This document shows positions 50,140 to 58,365 of a DNA stretch of 64,000 nt, piece by piece. The position numbers were made by a program, and so were the translations under genes. The stretch lies in assembly GCA_018364155.1 (NCBI GenBank), contig JAGZMM010000006.1, positions 60,459 through 124,458 on the forward strand. The letters run 5' to 3'. How positions within the stretch are numbered: position 1 is the first letter of the stretch; each line of letters starts with the position of its first letter. The notes below the pieces were generated by a model. It saw nothing but the letters and a program-made list of their open reading frames with translations. It had not been told where the DNA came from and did no database searches. The stretch comes from Clostridiales bacterium (GTDB lineage: Bacteria; Bacillota; Clostridia; Oscillospirales; Acutalibacteraceae).

Positions 50140-50967
50140 ATGGATCGGATTTGTCTTTTGTTTTTGTACTTCTTTTTGTACAGCGTGATCGGATGGGTCT
50201 GTGAGACGGCCTATTGCTCCATTGGAAAACGAAAATTCGTCAACCGCGGCTTTTTAAACGGCCCCCTCTGTCCGGTTTACGGCTTTGGGGCGCTGGCGGT
50301 GGTTTGGCTGCTGCGTCCGGTTTGCGAATATCCGATTTTGGTGTTTGCCGCCGGCGCGGCGGTGACCAGTGCGCTCGAATACCTGACCGGTTACCTGCTG
50401 GAAAAGCTTTTCGGGCTCAAGCTCTGGGACTATTCCAAGCGCCCTTTCAACATTCGCGGGCGAGTCTGCCTGCGAAACTCGTTGCTGTTCGGCTTGCTGT
50501 CCTTATTTTTGGTGGAGTTTCTGCACCCGGTTTTGCACGCGCTTTTGCAAAAGATTCCTCCGTGGCTTTTGGATGCTGCAGCGGTTGTGCTCTTTGTTTT
50601 GCTGATTGCCGACCTGACGGTCACCGTATGCACCGTGCTGCAAATTAGCGGTAAGCTCAAGCAGATCGGGCAGGTGCTTGAGGAGATCAATGAACGAAAC
50701 GCTGCCAGCCTGCAGCAGATTGGCAAACGGTTCAATGAAAGCGTGGATGCGATCAAGGAACACCAGAAGGAGCGCCAGGCCGATGCAAAGGAACGGATTG
50801 ACCAGTTAAACGCCCGGCTGAGCGAACTGTTTGCCCAAAAGCGCATGCAGCGGCGCATCTTTAACGCCTTCCCCAATATGCAGTCAAAAAAGCATCAGGA
50901 GACTCTCGACCGGTTCAAGGAGCTTGCTAACCAGAAGCGGAAAAAGAAGAGCAAAAAGAACTCCTGA
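50140..50967 (+). CDS. CmpB-like (PF06541-type) membrane protein
   Basis: A 275-residue protein. The N-terminal 170 residues contain five to six membrane helices with the hallmark FLYSVIGWVCETAYCSIGKRKFVNRGFLNGPLCPVYGFGA. The C-terminal 100 residues form a charged coiled coil (KQIGQVLEEINERNAASLQQIGKRFNESVDAIKEHQKER). Often annotated as a putative ABC permease, but no transport function is established. ATG 50140 lies 17 bases after the MATE stop with a weak AGGAACG site; it is probably the last gene of the operon. Confidence 0.8.
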   Translation: MDRICLLFLYFFLYSVIGWVCETAYCSIGKRKFVNRGFLNGPLCPVYGFGALAVVWLLRPVCEYPILVFAAGAAVTSALEYLTGYLLEKLFGLKLWDYSKRPFNIRGRVCLRNSLLFGLLSLFLVEFLHPVLHALLQKIPPWLLDAAAVVLFVLLIADLTVTVCTVLQISGKLKQIGQVLEEINERNAASLQQIGKRFNESVDAIKEHQKERQADAKERIDQLNARLSELFAQKRMQRRIFNAFPNMQSKKHQETLDRFKELANQKRKKKSKKNS

Positions 50968-51020
50968 ACATTTGCAAACACATCCTGCGGCCTTTTTTGA
51001 AGAGGGAATGGTACAAGGAA

Positions 51021-51065
51021 AAACGGAAGGCCCGGCAGCGAATTTCGCCGCCGGGCCTTCCGTTT
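51021..51065. terminator. Terminator between convergent CmpB and Cna-like genes
   Basis: A perfect 16-bp stem (51021-51036 with 51050-51065) with A and T ends; usable in both directions. Confidence 0.8.
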
Positions 51066-51089
51066 GTATGTTGCAGAGAATGTGCGAGT

Positions 51090-51941
51090 TTATGGGGAAA
51101 GCACCTGGGCCTTGACCACGTATTCTCCGTCTGGCAGAGAGGGAAAGACATAATAGCCGTCTGCGCTGGACATGGTGACCGCAACTAGACGGGTTACACC
51201 TTCTTGCGCCGTGTAGAGACCCACCCAAGCAAGGGGGATGGGGGCTCCGTCTGTGCTTTTGAGAAAGCCGCTGAGAAAGGAAACGTCGGCCGGCGCTTCC
51301 TTTGCAGAAAGAGTAAAATTGATCATTACCGACGCTTGATCCGCAGACAGGGTAACCACCGCACTGTCACAACAATAGGAGCCTTTCGCCGCGATGGCGG
51401 TATAGCTGTCAAACGCGAGGCCGTAGAGAGCATATTCGCCGGTTTCGCCGCTCAAGGCGCAGCCGACCACATTTCCGGAAGAATCCATCAAATCAATGCG
51501 GGCGCCCGGTACCGGCGTCTGATCCTTTGCCGCCTGTACCGTGCCGTAGACAGTACCTTTGCCGCCGGTGACCGGCTGCAGGACCAGTTCCTTTAGCAGC
51601 GCCATATCCCCGGATAGGGAGACCGACAGAAGGGAAGCGGCATGGTAGCCTTCCTTTGCCACGCTGACCAGATAGGCCGCCGGCGACAGAGAATCAATGG
51701 CGAAATACCCTTTTTCATCGGTATACACGTAGGAAACCAAACGGCCGCTTGCCTCATACAGGCAGACAAGAGCTTCTTCCACCGGTTCGCCGCCAGGGGA
51801 AATGCGGTAGACGAAGCCGGAAAGCTGAAGAGGAAGAGGGGGCGCTGGGAGTAGTGTCAACGTGGCGACGGCAGGCTGTTTGTCAACAATGGAAACGGTG
51901 TTTATGAGGGTTTGCGGCGTATCGGTCGCGGCAGGTTGCAT
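51090..51941 (-). CDS. Triple carboxypeptidase-regulatory-like (Cna-B-type) repeat protein
   Basis: A 283-residue protein with three beta-sandwich repeats, recognisable from repeated G-Y-F/Y-x-I/F-x-x-L turns: SGFVYRI...YTDEKGYFAIDSLSPAAYLVSV; GTVYGTVQ...SGETGEYALYGLAFDSYTAIA; LSGFLKS...SSADGYYVFPSLPDGEYVVKA. There is no signal peptide or anchor. ATG 51941 is chosen because GGAGG lies 8 bases upstream; the longer frame lacks a ribosome site. Such unexported repeat proteins beside germination genes may be spore-coat components, but this is inference. Confidence 0.72.
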   Translation of the reverse strand: MQPAATDTPQTLINTVSIVDKQPAVATLTLLPAPPLPLQLSGFVYRISPGGEPVEEALVCLYEASGRLVSYVYTDEKGYFAIDSLSPAAYLVSVAKEGYHAASLLSVSLSGDMALLKELVLQPVTGGKGTVYGTVQAAKDQTPVPGARIDLMDSSGNVVGCALSGETGEYALYGLAFDSYTAIAAKGSYCCDSAVVTLSADQASVMINFTLSAKEAPADVSFLSGFLKSTDGAPIPLAWVGLYTAQEGVTRLVAVTMSSADGYYVFPSLPDGEYVVKAQVLSP

Positions 51942-52106
51942 CCATTCATCCCTCCAAGATCCGGATAACATTTGGTTGCTTGCAAGCTCGCCTTTCCAAA
52001 AGAAAGACGGGACAAAGACAGGAGCACAACTGGGGTCATCTGCCATTCGTGATCGTTAGCACAGCAAAAGCGCCCGCATTCGAGAGCATGCGGGCGCTTT
52101 TCTGCC

Positions 52107-52475
52107 CTACGGCTGCATCCGCGTGGGAACATTGCGCAGATTTTTGGGTTTGGTGCGCGCGTCATAGAAATTGATGAACTTGATGGCATACAGGTCGCAC
52201 AACACGTATCGGTTCGAGTCTTCCTGGTATAGGGTGACGTAATTGTTCCCCGAGGCGTAAAGGATGCCGTCCTTGATGACGATGTTGTTGGTGCCGATCA
52301 GAAATTCGATGATCACGTAAACGCCTAGGTTTCTGGCAATGACGCCGCGCAGGGAACCTTGGTATACTTCTTCGTTGGTTTGGGGGTTTTCAATTTCCGA
52401 GATGGGTTCATTGTTAGACATATCCAGATTGCTGTTTCGATTGATGTCGCCGTTCATACTGTGCATCATCCTCAC
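52107..52475 (-). CDS. gerQ: Spore coat protein GerQ
   Basis: A 122-residue GerQ-like coat protein: a low-complexity polar N-terminus and a conserved C-terminal half (YQGSLRGVIARNLGVYVIIEFLIGTNNIVIKDGILYASGNNYVTLYQEDSNRYVLCDLYAIKFINFY). In Bacillus GerQ is needed to place the cortex hydrolase CwlJ in the spore coat. Here it directly follows the cwlJ gene on the same strand, which strengthens both calls. Several start codons (GTG 52475, ATGs just inside) are possible; the exact one is not certain. Confidence 0.8.
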   Translation of the reverse strand: MRMMHSMNGDINRNSNLDMSNNEPISEIENPQTNEEVYQGSLRGVIARNLGVYVIIEFLIGTNNIVIKDGILYASGNNYVTLYQEDSNRYVLCDLYAIKFINFYDARTKPKNLRNVPTRMQP

Positions 52476-52916
52476 TTATGTTTGATAGTAAGCATCGGTG
52501 GGATTGTAAAAACAGTGCTCGCCAATGCGTGTGGCAAAAGTGCCGACGGAGCTGGGAAAATTGGAGCGGCAATTGGTAGAAAAGGGATTGAAAAACCAGA
52601 GAGCCTGCCCTAAATTCCACAAACGCCCGCCTGCAATTGCCCAGTCCGCTATGTCGTAATGAATTTGATCAGGCCTCATATTATAGATGTTTTGCGGATT
52701 ATAGGCGCCGCGCTCTGTTTCTGAGGCGCATACAAACTGCCCGGGCTGGAAAATAATCCGCCGGATGCTTTGCTGGCCTACCCTTGCGTATTCGCCTCCA
52801 GGCGCATTGACGCGGTTCATGACTACGCTTGCCACAGCCCGCATGCCGTTGTCTCCTTCGCCTCCCGCCTCGCACTGTATGAGCCTGGCGAGCAATTCCC
52901 TGTCTGAATAGGCCAT
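52476..52916 (-). CDS. cwlJ: Spore cortex-lytic enzyme CwlJ
   Basis: A 146-residue SleB/CwlJ-type hydrolase without signal peptide, as expected for CwlJ, which is made in the mother cell. Catalytic-domain signatures: LLARLIQCEAGGEGDNGMRAVASVVMNRV with the glutamate nucleophile in CEAGGE, IIFQPGQFVCAS and ALWFFNP. It cuts cortex peptidoglycan during germination. ATG 52916 has GGAG 9 bases upstream. Cotranscribed with gerQ. Confidence 0.88.
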   Translation of the reverse strand: MAYSDRELLARLIQCEAGGEGDNGMRAVASVVMNRVNAPGGEYARVGQQSIRRIIFQPGQFVCASETERGAYNPQNIYNMRPDQIHYDIADWAIAGGRLWNLGQALWFFNPFSTNCRSNFPSSVGTFATRIGEHCFYNPTDAYYQT

Positions 52917-53075
52917 ACACACCACTCCTTCAACAGTCTCAATATATGTGACGGATGGCGGTGTTTATGTCGGATTTGCAGATTACGGACGAGGTAAGGT
53001 GGCAACATCCAGGTAAGGTAGCCGATTTTTGAAGTTCTGTTTGGCGCGAACCAGTGAGATTCTCCCTTTTTCGCG

Positions 53076-53105
53076 GTATAAGACAGGTTTTGCCCCGCAT
53101 ACAGT
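53076..53105 (+). promoter_or_regulatory. Possible mother-cell (sigma-E-like) promoter
   Basis: CATACAGT (53098-53105) fits the sigma-E -10 CATACAnT; GTATAA (53076-53081) lies 16 bases upstream. The next gene begins at 53133. Confidence 0.3.
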
Positions 53106-53132
53106 ACCAATAGAAGAAAGCGGGGGATCAAT

Positions 53133-53369
53133 ATGGATGAACGCAAACCCTTTGCAGACGGCCATTTGCCGGAGGAAAACCAAAGCCCTTGGGACAGCGT
53201 GTGGATGGATCAGCTATACGACTACCGGTTTGAGGATGCAAACGCCCCACAGGCATCGGTCTTGTTTTTAAAGGTGGACTGGAAGGAATGGGATGCCTCC
53301 AAAAGCATTCTAGAAGAGGCCGGGCAGGAGCAGGCGCGCAGCTCTCATGCCCCCAAGCCGCAGCTGTGA
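53133..53369 (+). CDS. Small acidic hypothetical protein
   Basis: A 78-residue acidic protein, rich in Trp, Asp and Glu (NQSPWDSVWMDQLYDYRFED, LKVDWKEWDASKSILEEAG). No family was recognised. A GCGGGGG ribosome site precedes the ATG, and a mother-cell-type promoter may lie upstream. It is next to cwlJ-gerQ and could be a small spore protein, but only the neighbourhood suggests this. Confidence 0.55.
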   Translation: MDERKPFADGHLPEENQSPWDSVWMDQLYDYRFEDANAPQASVLFLKVDWKEWDASKSILEEAGQEQARSSHAPKPQL

Positions 53370-53389
53370 AACAAAAGTGTAAAACGCAG

Positions 53390-53432
53390 AAAAGCCCCTG
53401 GCTCCGAATGCATTCGGAGCCAGGGGCTTTTT
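53390..53432. terminator. Perfect 42-base palindromic terminator
   Basis: A 21-bp inverted repeat (53390-53410 with 53411-53431) with A and T ends between convergent genes. Confidence 0.85.
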
Positions 53433-53471
53433 GACCGCCGCGATAAATTCATCAATCGGCTCAAACAGGTT

Positions 53472-54725
53472 TTAGTCGAACCGGCGGGTAAACAGATCGC
53501 TGTTTTCCAGCAGGCTTTCCACCGTGTCAAACCCCAGCCGGTGCAGCAGTTCGATGACATAGGGGTTGTCGATGGGGGTCGGGTATGGGGCCTCGTCTCC
53601 GTAAACATTGACGTGTTCCCGGCCAAGCTCCCGGTCCAGGATGGCCTTGGGACCGCCCACACAGCCGCCCACGCAGCCCATTCCCTCCAGGAAATTGGCC
53701 TTGACCTTGCCCTCCTTCAAATCGTTTAACATGGCCTTGCAGGAAGGAACGCCGTTTGCCTGCTGGGCTTTTACCGGAATGGGCCGGTCGGGGTTTAAGC
53801 GCTTGACGGTAGATTGCACCGCTTCGCTGACCCCGCCAGTACGCGCATAAATGCGCCCGGCGCGGGAGGAATGCTCCCGGTCGTCGTCAGGCAGTGTTTC
53901 CGGCTGGATACCGGCAAAATCAAAAATCTGCTGAACCTCCTCAAAGGTAAGCACGTAATCCACCGCGTCCTTCACGTCCGGCTCCCTGGCCTCTGCCTTT
54001 TTCGCCAGGCACGGGCCGATGAAAATAACCTTCGCTTCCGGTTCCAGCTGCTTGATGGTGCGCCCACAGGCCACCATGGGGGATACCGCTCCTGGAACGT
54101 GGGGCAGCAGATGGTGATACACTTTGCGGATCATGGCGATCCAGATGGGACAGCAGCAACTGGTCAGCTGATAGTCCTCATCGGTCAGAATGTTCTGGTC
54201 AAACTCCAGCGCCTCCTTGAGGGTGAGGAGGTCCGCAAACAAGGCGACCTCCACCATTCCCGCAAATCCCAGCTGCTTAAAGGCGGAGCGCAGCTTTCCA
54301 GGCGTTACTTTCTCAGAGAACTGGCTGATAAAGGCGGGGGCGATGATGGCGTAGACCGGAGCTTCACCGCTGTTCACCATGGCCAGGGCAGGCAGCACGT
54401 CCTTGCTGGCGATCAGGTGCTTGGCCTTGCACCGGTCCACACACGCAGCGCAGCCCACGCACAGATCGGGCGTGGGGGTGGCGTTGCCGTGCTCATCCAG
54501 CTTTAGCGCGTCAAACAGACATTTTCCCGCACAGTTGGCCTTTTCCTCGTCCGAACAGTTGCATTCTCCGATCCGCCAAACCGGAGCGTACTGATCCGGG
54601 TGAAGCAGGCAATCCAGCGGACGAGCGTCGAAGTCACTTTTGCGGATTTTTTCCAACTCTTCCTTGGTGGCGTTGTGAACCGCAGCGTTCATCAAGCGCA
54701 GATAAATTTCATTAAACGTCGGCAT
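53472..54725 (-). CDS. [FeFe] hydrogenase-like protein (single subunit)
   Basis: A 417-residue iron hydrogenase. A ferredoxin-like part near the N-terminus (CSDEEKANCAGKCLFDAL and DLCVGCAACVDRCKAKH) precedes the H-cluster domain with L1 TSCCCPIW, L2 FIGPCLAKKAE and L3 EGMGCVGGCVGGPK. The extra Cys in L1 and the short length suggest a group B- or C-like enzyme, not the bidirectional NADH-dependent complex. It would produce or sense H2 in fermentation. ATG 54725 is chosen because AAAGGA lies upstream. No maturation genes (hydEFG) are nearby. Confidence 0.88.
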   Translation of the reverse strand: MPTFNEIYLRLMNAAVHNATKEELEKIRKSDFDARPLDCLLHPDQYAPVWRIGECNCSDEEKANCAGKCLFDALKLDEHGNATPTPDLCVGCAACVDRCKAKHLIASKDVLPALAMVNSGEAPVYAIIAPAFISQFSEKVTPGKLRSAFKQLGFAGMVEVALFADLLTLKEALEFDQNILTDEDYQLTSCCCPIWIAMIRKVYHHLLPHVPGAVSPMVACGRTIKQLEPEAKVIFIGPCLAKKAEAREPDVKDAVDYVLTFEEVQQIFDFAGIQPETLPDDDREHSSRAGRIYARTGGVSEAVQSTVKRLNPDRPIPVKAQQANGVPSCKAMLNDLKEGKVKANFLEGMGCVGGCVGGPKAILDRELGREHVNVYGDEAPYPTPIDNPYVIELLHRLGFDTVESLLENSDLFTRRFD

Positions 54726-55023
54726 GGCAGACCGTCCTTTCCTGGGGCGGACAAACACGGTTGCCCGTTTTGCCGCCTTTTCATTAGCATCACCAATTTT
54801 TCACTGTTTACTTATCTTAGCAGGACAAAGAAAAAAGCGCAAGGGTATTTGCCACTCCTTTTCTAGAAAAAGGAATGCAGCAAACCGCCTTTGTTCCCGC
54901 ACAAACGAACCAGCGCTGCGAAAGGTTTGGTTGCTCTAGGTCTGCTTAGGATTTTAAAATTTCATTCGATATGCTACAATAGATACGTTCTATTTTGAAA
55001 CACCGAGACGGCGGAGGAAAGCC

Positions 55024-58000
55024 ATGCTTCAATTGATATTAGGCCGCGCCGGCAGTGGGAAAACCGGCTGGCTGCGGGACAAGATCGCCGAAAAAGTCCG
55101 CAGCGGCGAAGAATCCCTCATTCTGCTCGTACCCGAGCAGGTTTCCTTTCAAAACGAACGGGCGCTTTTGGGGCTTTTAGGTCCTGCCCTTGCCAGACGG
55201 GTGGAGGTGCTCAGTTTCACCCGCCTGACCGACCGCATTCAGAGAGAAGCGGGAGGCGGCGCCGGCCGCCGGTTGCAGGACAGCGGCCGGTGTATGCTCA
55301 TGACCGCGGCTCTCGAGCAGGTGAAGGACGAGATGTCCTTTTACCGGCGCAGCACGGGAAGCCCGGATTTTGTCAAGGCGGTGCTCCAGCTGTCGGGCGA
55401 ATGCAAGCAAAACGCCATTTTGCCCGCCGCTCTCGAAGCAATGGCCGACGGCATGGAGGAAGGGTCCTTAAAAGAGAAAACCCGGGAGCTTTCTCTGATT
55501 CTCGGCTCCTATGAGGCACTGGTGGCCGCCTCCTTTGTGGACCCTCTGGATGATTTAACCCGCCTTGCCTCCTTGCTGGCGGAATATCCCTTTTTTGAAG
55601 GAAAGCAAGTGTTTTTAGACGGGTTTACCGGCTTTACCGGCCAGGAATGGGCAATCTTGAAGCGGATTCTCGCCCAGGCGGCTTTGGTGACGGTGACCCT
55701 CTGCGCCGATTCCCTGGACGAGCAGGGCGGATCGGGTCTTTTTGCCCCGGTAGCAGAGACCGGGCGGCGCCTGATTGGCCTTGCTAAGGAGCAGGGAAGC
55801 CAGGTGGCGGTCCCTGTTACGCTTACAAAGCCTTTGCGCTATCAAAGCGGGGCTCTGGCGAAGGTAGAGCGGGAGCTTTTTCGCTTTACTCCGGGCGAAG
55901 AGGCCCAGGAAGAAGATGCCCTGTGGCTGTTTGAAGCGGCCAACCCTCAGGAGGAGGCCCAGTTCGTAGCCCGCACTGCCCGGTATCTGGCCCGCGTCAA
56001 AGGGTACCGGTACCGGCAGATGGCAGTCATCGCCCGCACCGCCCAGCCCTATGAGGACGTGCTGGAAGCGGCCTTTTTGCAAAACGAGGTGCCGCTGTTT
56101 TTAGACCGGCGGGAGCAAATCGATGCGAAACCCCTGACCGCCGCCGTGCTGACGGCGCTGGAAGCGGTCAGTGGAAACTTCGAGACCGACGCCCTCCTTC
56201 GCTACGCAAAGACCGGGTTTGCCGGGCTTACTTTGGACGAAATTTCGCAGCTGGAAAACTATGTGCTTTTGTGGGGCATTGACCGGCGCCGCTGGCTCTC
56301 TGACTGGCAGGGAAATCCCAAGGGTTTTGCCGAGCAGTTTTCCGATGGAGCAAGGGAAGCCCTGTCTGAGATCAACCGCTCCCGTGCCCGTCTCGTGGAG
56401 CCGCTTCTTCACTTGGAGCAGGCGGCCCAGGACGCGGACGGAGAGGGCATGGCCAAAGCGGTTTACGGGCTTTTGGAGGAAACGGGGGCTGCTTATCAGC
56501 TCAAAAGCCTGGTTACCCTTCTGCGGGGAGAGGGGCGAAACCAGCTGGCCGACGAACAGGCGGCCTTGTGGGAGCTTTTGATGACCATTCTCGACCAGGC
56601 GGCTCTCACCCTCAAGGGAACCCGCCTTTCGCTGCGGCGGTTCCTCGATACCCTGCGCCTGGTTTTCTCCACTTGTGACCTGGGGCTCATTCCCCAGGGG
56701 CTCGACGAAGTGCAGTTTGGCGCAGCCGACCGGATGCGGCCCAATGAGCCCAAAGTGACCTTCCTCATCGGCGCAAACGACGGGGAATTCCCGCAAAACC
56801 GTTCTCCAGGCGGGCTTTTGACTGACTTTGACCGCAGCCGCCTGATTGCCATGGGTCTGCCGCTGTCCCAGTCGGTGGAGCAGCAGGCCCAGGAGGAACG
56901 GTTTTTGACCTACACGGCGGCAGCCAGCCCCAGTGATCTGCTCATCGTCAGCTACAAGCGGCAAAACGCGGTGGGAGACGCTCTGCTTCCTTCCGTGCTG
57001 GTGGGGGAGCTTCGCCGCATGTTTCCGACGCTTGCCACTCAGGTATCCGAACTAACGCCGTCTCTGGCCCAGGCCGTAAGGCCGGCCTTTGAGCTGACGG
57101 CCCTCACCTTTCGGGAACCCACCGTGCTTTCCGCGTCTTTGAAGGCCCTTTTTGCAACCCGGCCCGGTTACCGCCAGCGTCTGACTGCTTTAGAGCGTGC
57201 CGCTGCCCGCCGGCCCTTCGCCTTTGCCGACCGGGAGGCAGCCGCTCGGCTTTTCGGGAGAAAAATGACCCTGTCTGCTACCAAAATCGAGAAATACCAT
57301 CTGTGCCGGTTTGCCTATTTCTGCCGGTACGGGCTGCACGCGAAGCCGCGCAAAAAAGCGGAGTTCAACGCTCTCGAATACGGCACCGCCATCCACTTTT
57401 TGTTGGAACGGCTGCTGCGCACCCATTCTCCAGCCCAACTGAATGAGCAGCCTCCTGCCTCCTTGCAGCGGGAAATCGACGGGTTGCTGGAGGAATACGT
57501 CACCACCCGCCTGGGCGGCTGGGAGGACAAAACCCCGCGCTTTCGCTATCTGTTCTCCCGCCTGTCCAAAACCGCCCGCATCCTGGTGCTCCAGTTGGTG
57601 GCGGAGCTTTGCCAGAGCGAATTCGTTCCCACGGACTTTGAGCTTGCCATCGGGGAAGGAGGGGACCTTGCTCCCATGACCCTGCGCTTGCCCGGTGGTG
57701 GAGAAGTCCAGGTGGAAGGAAAGATCGACCGGCTTGACGTGATGCACAAAAACGGCAAAAGCTACGTGCGGGTGGTGGACTATAAGACCGGAACCAAGGT
57801 GTTTCAGCTGTCCGACGTGCTTTTTGGCCTGAATATGCAGATGCTTTTGTACCTCATCACCGTCTGGCAAAACGGAAAGGACCGGTATGGGGACGTGGTT
57901 CCCGCGGGAATTCTCTACATGCCCTCTCAGGACGCACCGGTGGAGACCGACCGGCACGCAGACGAAGCGGCAGTTAAAAAGGAGAAAGGCAAGCAGTTTA

Positions 58001-58365
58001 AGATGAACGGCCTGCTTTTGGACGACAAACAAGTGATCGTAGGAATGGAGCCGGGCGCGGCAGGCCTGTTCATCCCTGCAAAGCTCACCAAAAGCGGAGA
58101 GCTGGACAGCCGCTCGTCGGTGGCCTCTCTGTCCCAGTTTGGCCGGCTGGCCGCGCAGATGGAGGAGCTGCTTACCCGCATGGCCCAAACTCTGCTGGAA
58201 GGGGATGTAGCCGCCGTCCCCGCCGCCGGGGAGTACGACGCCTGCGCCTGGTGCGACTACAAAACCGTATGCGGCCACGAACGGGGAGACCCGGTGCGCT
58301 TTGTGGAGAAAATCGATCGGGTACAGGTTCTCGAAGCGCTTGCAGACAAGGAGGTGCAGCCATGA
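55024..58365 (+). CDS. addB: ATP-dependent nuclease subunit AddB
   Basis: A 1113-residue AddB, inactive as a helicase but with an N-terminal Walker A (GRAGSGKT) and a C-terminal RecB-type nuclease (ALEYGTAIHFLLE, EGKIDRLDV, VVDYKTG). The Fe-S cluster cysteines are in LCRFAYFC and the tail CAWCDYKTVCGHE. With AddA it resects double-strand breaks and recognises Chi. Stop and addA start overlap by 4 bases (ATGA). A -10 TACAAT lies about 45 bases before the start. Confidence 0.95.
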   Translation: MLQLILGRAGSGKTGWLRDKIAEKVRSGEESLILLVPEQVSFQNERALLGLLGPALARRVEVLSFTRLTDRIQREAGGGAGRRLQDSGRCMLMTAALEQVKDEMSFYRRSTGSPDFVKAVLQLSGECKQNAILPAALEAMADGMEEGSLKEKTRELSLILGSYEALVAASFVDPLDDLTRLASLLAEYPFFEGKQVFLDGFTGFTGQEWAILKRILAQAALVTVTLCADSLDEQGGSGLFAPVAETGRRLIGLAKEQGSQVAVPVTLTKPLRYQSGALAKVERELFRFTPGEEAQEEDALWLFEAANPQEEAQFVARTARYLARVKGYRYRQMAVIARTAQPYEDVLEAAFLQNEVPLFLDRREQIDAKPLTAAVLTALEAVSGNFETDALLRYAKTGFAGLTLDEISQLENYVLLWGIDRRRWLSDWQGNPKGFAEQFSDGAREALSEINRSRARLVEPLLHLEQAAQDADGEGMAKAVYGLLEETGAAYQLKSLVTLLRGEGRNQLADEQAALWELLMTILDQAALTLKGTRLSLRRFLDTLRLVFSTCDLGLIPQGLDEVQFGAADRMRPNEPKVTFLIGANDGEFPQNRSPGGLLTDFDRSRLIAMGLPLSQSVEQQAQEERFLTYTAAASPSDLLIVSYKRQNAVGDALLPSVLVGELRRMFPTLATQVSELTPSLAQAVRPAFELTALTFREPTVLSASLKALFATRPGYRQRLTALERAAARRPFAFADREAAARLFGRKMTLSATKIEKYHLCRFAYFCRYGLHAKPRKKAEFNALEYGTAIHFLLERLLRTHSPAQLNEQPPASLQREIDGLLEEYVTTRLGGWEDKTPRFRYLFSRLSKTARILVLQLVAELCQSEFVPTDFELAIGEGGDLAPMTLRLPGGGEVQVEGKIDRLDVMHKNGKSYVRVVDYKTGTKVFQLSDVLFGLNMQMLLYLITVWQNGKDRYGDVVPAGILYMPSQDAPVETDRHADEAAVKKEKGKQFKMNGLLLDDKQVIVGMEPGAAGLFIPAKLTKSGELDSRSSVASLSQFGRLAAQMEELLTRMAQTLLEGDVAAVPAAGEYDACAWCDYKTVCGHERGDPVRFVEKIDRVQVLEALADKEVQP

